In this document: positions 7,227-14,128 of the stretch, piece by piece
Position numbering within the stretch: position 1 is the stretch's first letter
Layout of the letters: every line of letters starts with the position of its first letter
Assembly (NCBI RefSeq): GCF_000719285.1
Contig: NZ_JOFS01000064.1
Span: forward strand, 1 to 23,942
Direction of reading: 5' to 3'
Length of the DNA stretch: 23,942 bases
From: Streptomyces bicolor
GTDB taxonomy: Bacteria; Actinomycetota; Actinomycetes; Streptomycetales; Streptomycetaceae
Notes under the pieces: generated by a model
Seen by the model: the letters and a program-made list of their open reading frames with translations, nothing else
Told to the model about the DNA's origin: nothing
The model's database searches: none
Translations under genes and position numbers: made by a program

Positions 7227-8174
7227 ATGGCCGAACTCCCGGCGGTCGCCGGCGCAGACCGCGCGACCGCACACCGCTACTTCGACGACTTCGCCCTCCG
7301 CCGACTCCCCGCCGCGCTCGCCACGGCCCGTCAGGACACCGTCACGGCGGCCATGGCACCGCTGGCCGAGATGTTCGGCGACGCCGACGGCATGGTCCAA
7401 CTGAGCCGTGAGCAGGCTCGCGGCCGGGCCGGCAACTTCGAGATCATCGAGCACATTCTGCGTGCTCAGCCCGGAGGCGTGCCCAGCACCTGGGGCCACC
7501 ACTTCGACGACTACCTCCTGCACGCTCCCATCACCGACCAGCACCGCAAGAAGATCGCCCATCAGGCCGCGCTCATCGAGTCCGCACTCGGGAGCGACCC
7601 GGCGGACGTCCCGAGCACGGCCCCCGCGCGCCACCGGCCGCCGCATCCTGCTGAGCGCGTCCGGAGGCGCCGCCGACCTGCGCCGGGTCGACCCGCTCTC
7701 CTGCACCCCGCCGACCGCCTGGTCCTCAACGACGTCGACCCCGACGCCCTCCAGCACGCTCTCACACACCTGCCGCCCGCGACCCGCGCCCAGACCGCCG
7801 CGGGCCCCGGCAACGTCCTACGCACCGCCGCCCGCCTGGCCGCCGACCACGGCCCCTTCGGCCTGGTCCTGGCCGGAGGCCTCTTCGACTACCTCGAAGA
7901 ACGCTTCGCCCGAGCCCTGATCCGCACCACCCTGTCCCGCATGTGCCGTCCCGGAGGCACGTTCTACTTCTCCAAAATCGCGACCCCGAACCCGTACGCC
8001 GCCCTGATGACCCACATCGGCCGCTGGAACCTCGTCGAACGCACCCTCGCCGACATCGAGGCCGACGTCCGAGCCGCCGCGCCGCCGGGAACCGTCGCCG
8101 GACTGGACATCACCGCCGATGCCACCGGCCTGACGCTTTTCGCGACGGTGCGGTGCGCTGACGAGCCGGGGTGA
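7227..8174 (+). CDS. class I SAM-dependent methyltransferase-like protein with scrambled motif I
   Basis: 315 codons are open from ATG to stop. The second half (LVLNDVDPDALQHALTHLPP as motif II region, FGLVLAGGLFDYLEERFARA as motif IV, GGTFYFSKIATPNPYAALM and HIGRWNLVERT at the end) fits a Rossmann methyltransferase resembling the 3-hydroxy fatty acid methyl ester/EF family. In the open frame, residues about 132-153 are Arg/Pro-rich. The expected SAM-binding strand GRRILLSASGGAADLRRVDP is encoded there in the +1 frame. One extra base near 7620-7630 (CCCCC run) and a duplicated TC near 7700 (CTCTC) compensate each other, so the ORF is open but motif I is lost. As written the protein is probably inactive; correction gives 314 normal residues. 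Confidence 0.75.
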   Translation: MAELPAVAGADRATAHRYFDDFALRRLPAALATARQDTVTAAMAPLAEMFGDADGMVQLSREQARGRAGNFEIIEHILRAQPGGVPSTWGHHFDDYLLHAPITDQHRKKIAHQAALIESALGSDPADVPSTAPARHRPPHPAERVRRRRRPAPGRPALLHPADRLVLNDVDPDALQHALTHLPPATRAQTAAGPGNVLRTAARLAADHGPFGLVLAGGLFDYLEERFARALIRTTLSRMCRPGGTFYFSKIATPNPYAALMTHIGRWNLVERTLADIEADVRAAAPPGTVAGLDITADATGLTLFATVRCADEPG

Positions 8175-8219
8175 TCCCCGCAGCCGGCATCGTGTTCCTC
8201 CCGGACGCAGCATCGGTCG

Positions 8220-8516
8220 TCAGTCGAGGCCTTCGATGATGCGGAAGTCGCGCTCGAAGCCGTCGGGGAGTTCGGCCAGCGCCTTCTGGTAGGCCGCACT
8301 CTCGTATGCGGCCACCGCCTGTTCGAAGCTGTCGAACTCGATCAGGACAACGCGCTCGGCGATGCCGGCTTCGTGTGCGACGACCCGGCTGCCGATGCTG
8401 GCGAGCACCCGCCCGCCTGCGGCCTTGACGGCCAGACCGGCCAGTTCGTTGTAGACATCAAGCCCTTCGGGGGCTGTGATGGTGGGGTAGACGCTGACCC
8501 AGTAGCCCTTGGCCAC
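8220..8516 (-). CDS. DUF1330 family protein
   Basis: A 98-residue protein matching DUF1330 (dimeric alpha-beta barrel-like fold). The N-terminal KGYWVSVYPTI strand, LAVKAAGGRVLA (G-G-R-x-L-x), RVVLIEFDSFEQAVAAYES and the closing FRIIEG are the conserved family blocks. The GTG start is fixed by AGGAGG five bases upstream. It is the last gene of the minus-strand group with nadC and the PhzF-family gene, 24 bp after the PhzF stop, so it is probably co-transcribed. Function is not established for the family. It converges with the methyltransferase gene across 45 bp. Confidence 0.88.
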   Translation of the reverse strand: MAKGYWVSVYPTITAPEGLDVYNELAGLAVKAAGGRVLASIGSRVVAHEAGIAERVVLIEFDSFEQAVAAYESAAYQKALAELPDGFERDFRIIEGLD

Positions 8517-8540
8517 GGTTCCTCCTGTGTTCGGAATTGA

Positions 8541-9398
8541 TCACCGCATGACCCTGCGCACGATCGCTGCCTGGCCGCCGACTCGGATCCGGTGTCCCGT
8601 GCGGTCGCGGTGGACGGTCGCTGTGATGGTGGACGGGCTGCCGAGGTGGTCACCCATGTCGACAGCGAGGCGGTGTGTGCCGAACCCGGCAGCATGCGCT
8701 GCCAGGCAGGCCGTGCTGTTGGCGTTGGCGATGTCCTCGGGGACGCCGATCGACGGGGCGAACATCCGGGCTGCTGCTCGGCCGTGTCGGTCCGGGGGCG
8801 AGTAGGCGTAGCAGCCCAGCAGACCGTAGCGGTCACAGGCTGCGCGTAACAGGGTTGAGTCCGGCGTGAGTTCGGCCAGTGCTGCGCGGGATCGGATGGG
8901 CAGCAGAAGCCTCGGCCGCCCGTTCGACGCCACGCAGGCGTCGCCGGCGACCGCGTCCTCCGTCAGTCCGAGGCCGCCTGCGACTGCCCTCAGTTCGGGT
9001 CCACCGGCGCTACGCAGGCTGACCGGGCCCGGGTCGAACGACGCCGTCAGGCCGTCACCGTTTCGGCTTGCCCGACCGTCGAAGCTGCGGTGGGCCGTAC
9101 GCAGGACGGCGCGGTAGTCGTGGTCGCCGCCTTCCCGTTCGGCGAGCACGGCGAGGGCGGCGATGGTGCCGTGTCCGCAGGCGGGCAGTTCGTCCTGGGC
9201 GGTGAAGAACCGCAGTGTGTACGCGGGCTGACGACGCTCGATTCCGGTCGCGCGGAGGAAGACGGCGTGCGATGTTCCCCACTCCGCGGGAATGCGGCAT
9301 CGCTCCTCGTCGGTGAACGGCGCGTCATCCAGAACGGCGGTCGGGCTGCCACCCGCGCCGTCTCGCTGACACGCGTCGACGACCGCTACCTCGGACAT
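8541..9398 (-). CDS. PhzF/diaminopimelate epimerase-fold isomerase-like protein
   Basis: A 285-residue PhzF-family protein. The glycine-rich block GAGGSPTAVL (residues 14-23) replaces the usual GGNPxAV, LRFFTAQDELPACGHGTIAA (62-81) is the central family signature, and GHRIRVGGQAAIVRRV (end) the C-terminal one. PhzF isomerises trans-2,3-dihydro-3-hydroxyanthranilate. Here the position of its catalytic Glu45 seems to be His44 (GTSHAVF instead of xLSEtaF), so the reaction may differ; GTSH variants are known to me among PhzF-like proteins of unknown function. The ATG lies inside the end of nadC (13-nt overlap) without a clear ribosome site, so translation is probably coupled. Cytoplasmic, likely a dimer or two-domain monomer. 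Confidence 0.88.
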   Translation of the reverse strand: MSEVAVVDACQRDGAGGSPTAVLDDAPFTDEERCRIPAEWGTSHAVFLRATGIERRQPAYTLRFFTAQDELPACGHGTIAALAVLAEREGGDHDYRAVLRTAHRSFDGRASRNGDGLTASFDPGPVSLRSAGGPELRAVAGGLGLTEDAVAGDACVASNGRPRLLLPIRSRAALAELTPDSTLLRAACDRYGLLGCYAYSPPDRHGRAAARMFAPSIGVPEDIANANSTACLAAHAAGFGTHRLAVDMGDHLGSPSTITATVHRDRTGHRIRVGGQAAIVRRVMR

Positions 9399-10279
9399 GG
9401 CACCGGGCCGGTGGTCAGCAGCATGGTCAGGTCCAGTGCGGGCGCGCTGTGCGTCAACGCCCCGACCGAGATGAGGTCGACGCCCGTCCCGGCGATGGCG
9501 GGAACTGTGTCCAGGCGGATGGTGCCCGAGGCCTCCAGCAGGATCCGGGAAGCGTCGGCCCGCCCGGCCCGGACCTTCACGACCTGCTCGATGTCGGCAA
9601 CCGGCATGTTGTCGAGCATGATCCAGCGGGCTCCGGCGTCGAGGGCCTCGACGGCCTGGGTGACGGTCTGCACCTCGACATCGCTCTCCACGGTCTGCCC
9701 GGTGCGCGCCCTCCCGCGCCTGACCGCCTCGATCGCGGCGGTCACCCCGCCCGCCGCGGCGATGTGGTTCTCCTTGAGCAGGACCATCGCCGCGAGATCG
9801 AGGCGATGGTTGTGGCCGCCGCCGGCGGTGACCGCGTACTTGTCCAGGGCGCGCAGGCCCGGCGCCGTCTTGCGCGTGTCCAGGATGCGCGCCCTGGTCC
9901 CTGCCACAGCTTGGACGTAGCGGTAGGTCAGCGTCGCGATGCCGCACATGCGTTGCAGGAAGTTCAGCGCCGTACGCTCCCCGGTGATCAGGCTGCGCGC
10001 CGAACCGGACAGGTGCACCAGGCCCTGGCCGTCGGCCAGTCGGGCGCCGTCGGCGACGGCCGGCTCGACCTTGACGTCGGGGTCGACCTGCGCGAAGACC
10101 TCGGCGACCACGGGGAGGCCGGCGACGATGCCGCTTTGCCGGGTGCGGATCTCGGCCGTGGCCGCCAGGCCCTCGGGAACGCTCCACTCGGTGGTGATGT
10201 CCTTCCCTGACGCGTTCTCTGCCAGGGCGGCAGCGGCGGCGGCCCGTGCTTGCGCCGAGGGAAACTCGGTCGTGGTCAT
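9386..10279 (-). CDS. nadC: nicotinate-nucleotide pyrophosphorylase (carboxylating)
   Basis: A 297-residue quinolinate phosphoribosyltransferase, which converts quinolinate and PRPP to nicotinate mononucleotide, CO2 and pyrophosphate in de novo NAD synthesis. Diagnostic blocks are SLITGERTALNFLQRMCGIA (about residues 96-115), TRKTAPGLR (135-143), KYAVTAGGGHNHR (147-159), LLKENHI (167-173) and VEVQ, with the closing GVDLISVGALTHS. These supply the Arg, Lys and His residues of the quinolinate site. GGAGAT sits upstream of the ATG at 10279. The start overlaps the stop of a short upstream frame (ATGA) and the end overlaps the PhzF-family gene. nadA and nadB are not nearby, so this may be a second, pathway-specific copy. 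Confidence 0.95.
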   Translation of the reverse strand: MTTTEFPSAQARAAAAAALAENASGKDITTEWSVPEGLAATAEIRTRQSGIVAGLPVVAEVFAQVDPDVKVEPAVADGARLADGQGLVHLSGSARSLITGERTALNFLQRMCGIATLTYRYVQAVAGTRARILDTRKTAPGLRALDKYAVTAGGGHNHRLDLAAMVLLKENHIAAAGGVTAAIEAVRRGRARTGQTVESDVEVQTVTQAVEALDAGARWIMLDNMPVADIEQVVKVRAGRADASRILLEASGTIRLDTVPAIAGTGVDLISVGALTHSAPALDLTMLLTTGPVPCPR

Positions 10280-10489
10280 CTGGTATCTCCAGCTGAGTGG
10301 ACGTTGGCTTGGTGGCGGCAACCGCTGACGAGGCAGCACTGAAGTTCCGCTGGGCCGCTTTGCAGGACCTGGTGGATCCTGTACTCGATCTCCCGCGTGC
10401 CGGTCACCCGTCCCCCCGCCACGAACAGGTTCCGGGTGAGCCGTCCGTGCGACTCGGCGCCGACGTCGAACTCGGGGCACCTTGCGCAT
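10276..10489 (-). pseudogene. cryptic 70-codon gene at the head of the nadC operon, one-base insertion
   Basis: An ATG at 10489 has an excellent GGGAGG 8 bases upstream and begins MRKVP. If one G of the GGGG run at 10474-10477 is removed, the frame continues EFDVGAESHGRLTRNLFVAG and ends ...CCLVSGC...GDTR at a TGA that overlaps the nadC ATG (ATGA). The corrected length is exactly 70 residues. The good ribosome site, the coding-like composition (FDVGAES, TREIEYRIHQVL) and the coupled stop all argue that this is a real gene. I do not recognise the family. Cys51, Cys52, Cys57 and His59 cluster near the C-terminus. It is either broken or hidden by a sequencing error. Confidence 0.5.
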
Positions 10490-10558
10490 GTACCGGTCCT
10501 CCCGGCCGGTCTCGCCTCCGTCGACCCGGGCAGGAACGCCTCTCACCCACCCTCCCTC

Positions 10559-10575
10559 GTTTCGATTTCCGAAGC
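10559..10575. promoter_or_regulatory. HxlR operator candidate 1
   Basis: GTTTCG-ATTTC-CGAAGC is a 17-bp dyad with one mismatch from the GCTTCG-N5-CGAAGC consensus shared with three other sites in the window. It lies in the divergent region between the nadC operon and the HxlR gene. Its centre is 33 bp (about three helical turns) from site 2. Confidence 0.6.
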
Positions 10576-10591
10576 GGTCACCGATGCTAGC

Positions 10592-10608
10592 GTGTCGGTA
10601 TTCGAAGC
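10592..10608. promoter_or_regulatory. HxlR operator candidate 2
   Basis: GTGTCG-GTATT-CGAAGC matches the same 17-bp consensus with two mismatches in the left arm. It sits 30 bp upstream of the HxlR ATG, where binding could produce autoregulation. Confidence 0.55.
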
Positions 10609-10637
10609 ATCAACCCTGGAGAGCTGGACATCCCGAC

Positions 10638-11063
10638 ATGGCAACACCCAGGCCTGGCAACCCTGTTCGCGGCTCGACCACCGGCCGCCCCCTCATGGCC
10701 GCACTCGATCTGTTCGGGCGGCGGTGGAGTCTGCGCATCCTGTGGGAGCTTCGCGCGGGTCCGCTTGGATTCCGCCCCTTGCAGAAGCGGTGCGACGACA
10801 TGTCCTCCAGCGTGATGCGGCAGCGCCTGACCGAACTGCTGGATGCCCAGGTGATTCACCAACTACCGGACAGCCGCTACGAGCTCACCCCGCTGGGACA
10901 GGAGGCGCGCCACGCCCTGAACCCCCTCGCCCGCTGGGCGGAACGCTGGGCGGCCACGATCGACCCGCAAGGGGCGGACCACACCGACGACCAGTCCGCC
11001 AGCCGCGTCTCACATCCGGACACTGTGGGCGACGGGGCGCCGGAGAGGGGCTCCGCGGACTGA
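10638..11063 (+). CDS. HxlR-family winged-helix transcriptional regulator
   Basis: A 141-residue HxlR (DUF24) regulator. MAALDLFGRRWSLRILWELR is the family's N-terminal helix pair, GFRPLQKRCDDMSSSVMRQR the helix-turn-helix, and LTELLDAQVIHQLPDSRYEL followed by TPLGQEA the wing. Most members keep one N-terminal Cys for redox or aldehyde sensing; here the only Cys is in the KRCDD helix. A weak GGAGAG lies about 14 bases upstream of the ATG. It is divergent from the 70-codon/nadC/PhzF operon, and four similar palindromes flank it, so it is the best candidate regulator of both that operon and the gene at 11256. A strong hairpin follows directly. The polar C-terminal tail beyond residue 115 is not part of the family core. 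Confidence 0.9.
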   Translation: MATPRPGNPVRGSTTGRPLMAALDLFGRRWSLRILWELRAGPLGFRPLQKRCDDMSSSVMRQRLTELLDAQVIHQLPDSRYELTPLGQEARHALNPLARWAERWAATIDPQGADHTDDQSASRVSHPDTVGDGAPERGSAD

Positions 11064-11091
11064 CGCCCCGCCTCGGATCGGAGGCGGGGCG
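11064..11091 (+). terminator. hairpin terminator after the HxlR gene
   Basis: Directly after the TGA, CGCCCCGCCTC pairs perfectly with GAGGCGGGGCG around a GGATCG loop (11-bp stem). There is no T-run, which is common for actinomycete terminators. It separates the regulator from the operator pair and broken gene downstream. Confidence 0.7.
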
Positions 11092-11166
11092 GGACCGCCG
11101 GGTCACGAGGTTGCCGCGGCTCCGCCGAGCGCCGGGGGCAGGCGCGAAACCTTCACCAATCCTTCT

Positions 11167-11183
11167 GCTTCGGATCTCGAAGC
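11167..11183. promoter_or_regulatory. HxlR operator candidate 3
   Basis: GCTTCG-GATCT-CGAAGC has perfect 6-bp arms matching the consensus. It is about 73 bp upstream of the ATG at 11256 and past the HxlR terminator, so it should serve the downstream gene. Confidence 0.65.
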
Positions 11184-11204
11184 GGAAGTGTCCAGCCTGC
11201 GACT

Positions 11205-11225
11205 GCGCTTCGATATTCGAAGCGC
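11205..11225. promoter_or_regulatory. HxlR operator candidate 4, the strongest dyad
   Basis: GCGCTTCGA and TCGAAGCGC flank TAT: 9-bp perfect arms. The core is the same GCTTCG-N5-CGAAGC. Its centre is 40 bp from site 3, and a further half-site GCTTCG occurs at 11236-11241, 15 bp before the ATG at 11256. Confidence 0.65.
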
Positions 11226-11255
11226 ACTTGGTCCGGCTTCGATCAAGGGGGCGGC

Positions 11256-11575
11256 ATGACTCAGCAGAACACCGACACGGAACGTTCCACCATCCTGTCC
11301 TGGAGGGAACCAGGGCCGCTCTTCGCCTTCAAAGGGGAACTGACGGGCCTGCAGTACTTGCTTTGCTGGCCCGCCTGGCCGACGACACCACCCTCAGCGA
11401 CAACCTCCGCGTGGAGGCGGCTCGGGCGCTGGCCTGGGATGGCCGGGAGGCAGGTATGGCTTTGCTGGCCCGCCTCGCCCACGACACCACTCTCAGTGCC
11501 GACGTTCAGGTGCAGGCGGCGGAGGCTCTGGACCGGATGCGCTGGATATTTGGAGGGCGTAGAGGCCTTCGCTAG
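11256..11575 (+). pseudogene. broken HEAT-like repeat gene behind an HxlR-type operator pair
   Basis: An ATG at 11256 with AAGGGGG at 5 bases starts MTQQNTDTERSTILSW, which is polar and plausible. By about 11350 the coding frame has moved: the next frame reads VLALLARLADDTTLSDNLRV, then GMALLARLAHDTTLSADVQV and AAEALDRM to the stop at 11575. Those are two 33-residue HEAT-like repeats of the type scattered through Streptomyces repeat proteins. So the 5' end and the repeat part are joined out of frame, by either an indel or a deletion fusing two genes. No function can be given; HEAT repeats usually bind proteins. Confidence 0.5.
11361..11558 (+). repeat. two tandem 99-bp units encoding HEAT-like repeats
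   Basis: CTTTGCTGGCCCGCCT recurs exactly 99 bp apart (11361 and 11460), and the rest of each unit is similar (ACGACACCAC-CTCAG, then AGGCGGC). This gives 33-residue protein repeats. The low count suggests that most of a longer repeat array has been lost. Confidence 0.7.
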
Positions 11576-11695
11576 GTTGCTGGTCCGAGTAGAGCATGGC
11601 CGGCCGGGCTGTGTCCGGCTATCCCACGTCCCCCGGTGAAGTTCTCACGGGCACTGCACTGACCTGATTTCTTCCATCAGGGACGGGCTGGAGTG

Positions 11696-12268
11696 TCATG
11701 GCTGGTCCCGTTCGACGATCTGGGCTTCAAGGTCGGCGATGCGCTTGTCGGCGAAGCGGAGGTTGGAGCGGGCGCCTTCGAGCCGTTCCTGCAGGGCTCG
11801 GTGTTCCTGGGCCAGCTGGTGGACTCGGCGCTTGAGGGTGGTGTTCTCGGTGGCGAGTTGCTGGACGGATTCGCCGGGGACCATCTGCTCGAAGTCCCTG
11901 AGCTGGCCCATGAGCTCGCCGATCCGCTGTCGCTGTGCGACGATCTCCTTCTGGGTGCGAGTCAGTTCCTCTTCGGCGTTGAGCGCCCGCTCCCGCCATG
12001 ACGCCTCGATGCGCTCGTGCTCGTCCTGGGCGACTCGGTCGTGGCGGCTCTTACTGTCGGTGACGGCCGCTTGGACCAGGCTGCGGGCGTCGGTGTTCTC
12101 GTAGAGGAACGTGGCGGAGACGCCTGCGCGCTGGGCGATCGCGCGGACGGCGAGCCGGCCGCGCGCGCGGCGGAGCTGACCGATTGCCTTCTCGACACGG
12201 ACGAGCTTGTCCTGGGTCTGGCGGCGGGCGGCCGTCGCCGCTGCGGTCTGGTCCGGGGCGGAGGTCAC
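11696..12268 (-). CDS. tnpC: Tn554-like transposition protein TnpC (DUF6262)
   Basis: A 190-residue DUF6262 protein. The N-terminal third carries a helix-turn-helix-like segment (RLAVRAIAQRAGVSATFLYE, about residues 38-57), and residues about 95-188 are a long charged coiled coil (ALNAEEELTRTQKEIVAQRQ, then LATENTTLKRRVHQLAQEHR). In Tn554-type elements TnpC is an accessory factor that sets insertion orientation and frequency alongside the recombinases TnpA and TnpB. The GTG start shares one base with the TAG stop of the recombinase gene upstream (TAGTG), a coupled arrangement that fits tnpB-tnpC. This gene is intact while its partner is broken. Confidence 0.85.
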   Translation of the reverse strand: MTSAPDQTAAATAARRQTQDKLVRVEKAIGQLRRARGRLAVRAIAQRAGVSATFLYENTDARSLVQAAVTDSKSRHDRVAQDEHERIEASWRERALNAEEELTRTQKEIVAQRQRIGELMGQLRDFEQMVPGESVQQLATENTTLKRRVHQLAQEHRALQERLEGARSNLRFADKRIADLEAQIVERDQP

Positions 12269-13998
12269 TACGCCTCCGCGTCATCGTCGTCGTGGAGGAC
12301 GTCGGCGTCCCCGTGGTCCTCGTGGCGGGCGAGCTCGTGTGCTCGGAAGGCGGTGGACCAGACGCGGCCGAAGTAGTCCTGCGGCCGGCGGAGGTCGAGG
12401 GCGAGGGCCTCATCCAGGAGGCCGACGGCGGACAGGGCCTTTTCCAGGCCATCGATTGCGCGGGCTGTGGGCTCGAAGCCCTGGTGCAGGTAGTCGGCGG
12501 TGGCGCCGTCGGGGGCGCGTTCGGCGAGCATACGCCACTGCTCGCGCTTGCGGTGCCAGTAGACGAGGTCGGCGCCGGACAGGACGAACTTGTCGCAGTT
12601 GTGGCAGTCCATGTTCCAGGGGCAGGCGTCGCCGTCAACGACCGGCTGGAAGGTGCAGAAGCCGCCTTCGGCAGGGGTGGATTTGTGGGTGAGGTCGATG
12701 GCGAGGGCTTCGGCTTCCTCCCGCGTCATCGGTTCGCTGCTGGACAGGAGGAGGCCTGGCTCGGACGCCCCGGGGCTGGCGACCCAGACCGCGTTCAGCG
12801 CGTCTTCCAGACGGGGGTCGGTGTTGGCGAGGTGGACGTAGTGCTCGGCCATGCGCTCGGAGACCTGGCCGAGGTAGCGCTTGACGTGGGTGAGGTTGGC
12901 GCCGTTACGCAGGAGATTGGTGGCCAGAGTGTGCCGGGCCTGGTGGGCGACACACTTCCCGATCTCGAGGTTCTCCACCCAGGTACGGAAACAGCGGCCG
13001 AACCAGGCGTAGGTCACGCTCCGTTGCCCGCTGAGGTTGGCCGACCGCCGGGGAAGAGGGCGAGGTCGCGTCGTTCCTGGCTGGTCGGGGGCCGTCCGTG
13101 GTGCTGAACGAAGCGCGCGATCGTCTTGGTCTGACGGCGCTCGATGCGTTCGTAGGGCCGCTCGGGGATGCGGATGGCCTGGTCGTAGTTGCCGACCTTG
13201 CTCTGGTCGTGCCAGAACAGCGGGATGCCGTTGAGTCGGCTGATGCACTCCAGACGGACGCTGGAGACCTCCCTGCCGCGGCGGCCGGTGAACACGAGTG
13301 CTTCCCAGATGTCGCGCAGGCCGCGGTCGTCGAGATCGGAGTCCTCAAGCCGCTGGAGGTTGTCGTCGTTGGCCAGGGCGCGTGCGACATCGTCGGGGAA
13401 GGGACGGCGCCGGCCCGCCTTCGCGGGGGACAGGGGATGGTGACGATGAACTCGCGGGCCAGGCCGAGTCGTTCGGCGTCGCCGACTTTCAGCGCCGCTC
13501 TCAGGACCTGGCGGGCGCCGCCGAAGGTGGTGGCCAGGGTGCTCTTGGTGACGGGGCGCTGTTCGTGTCTGCGGCCGTTTTCGTAGAGACCGACGGACAG
13601 CAGTCCGTGCTGCTTGCGGTGCCGCTGGTCGGCGACGAAGGCAACCGTGTGGTCTTGGCCAGCAGCCGGGGATCGTGGCCGCCAGCGGGAGCCTCGGCTT
13701 CCAGGAACGCGCTGAGTTCGACGCATCGTCGCCGGGGTCGGGTGAGGATGCTGTTGCTGCGGGGCGGATCGGCGGTGAGCCGGGCGTCCAGGTGGTCCCA
13801 GAGGAGGTCGCGGAGCCAGCGCTGGGTGACAGCGGACAGGTCGACGACCGTGCCGCGGTCGCGGATCCGGACGCCGCAGAGCTCGGTGTCAATGAATCCG
13901 GGAACGAGGGGACCACGTCGCGGCGTACGGTTGTCGATGCCAAGCACCTGCAGAGCCGCATCCGGAAGGTCGGCCGCATCCTGTCGAAGGTCACGGTT
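12268..13998 (-). pseudogene. tnpB: Tn554-like tyrosine recombinase TnpB, multiply frameshifted
   Basis: Recombinase sequence runs through four reading frames. Frame one has LQVLGIDNRTPRRGPLVPGF to LLAKT (to about 13650); frame two DHTVAFVADQRHRKQHGLLS to EFIVTIPCP (to about 13430); frame three FPDDVARALANDD through GRRGREVSSVRLEC (catalytic Arg) to about 13050. The last frame has HQARHTLATNLL (H-x-x-R), EHYVHL (catalytic Tyr) and the Cys-rich CPWNMDCHNCDKF typical of TnpB proteins. A TAG at 14001-13999 interrupts the start. The breaks lie near short C/G runs (about 13655, 13424-13428 and 13041-13053). All catalytic residues survive, so correction would give an almost complete enzyme; the N-terminus still looks short. 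No tnpA gene is visible to the right. Confidence 0.8.
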
Positions 13999-14044
13999 CT
14001 AGCCGACGACGTCATCGACGCGGAAGTCATCGAGGACCAAAACG

Positions 14045-14090
14045 GTGGTTGAGCGGAACCCGGCAAATTTGCCGGGTTCCGCTCAACCAC
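14045..14090. repeat. perfect 46-bp palindrome
   Basis: From GTGGTTGAGCGGAACCCGGC to its exact mirror ending CTCAACCAC, all 23 base pairs match with no loop; the centre is AAATTT. It lies 38 bp past the stop of the Mrr-like gene and just before the first recognisable codons of the broken recombinase. It may be a bidirectional transcription terminator, a cruciform site or a recombination/end site of the mobile element. Confidence 0.95.
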
Positions 14091-14128
14091 GGGCCGCAGC
14101 CCATCCCAGCGGGTGGCAAAACTCGCAT

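Noticed and set aside
5302..7272. Long open frame on the minus strand spanning the NUDIX region
   Set aside because: Only the part from about 5595 to 6342 has protein-family sequence; the rest is antisense to the NUDIX gene, which has a perfect Nudix box on the plus strand.
11361..11558. CRISPR-like direct repeat
   Set aside because: Only two 99-bp units that encode similar protein repeats; no spacers.
10397..11575. A single 392-codon plus-strand frame covering the HxlR gene and HEAT repeats
   Set aside because: Its first two thirds are an out-of-frame reading of the HxlR gene; only the last 75 or so codons are real repeat sequence.
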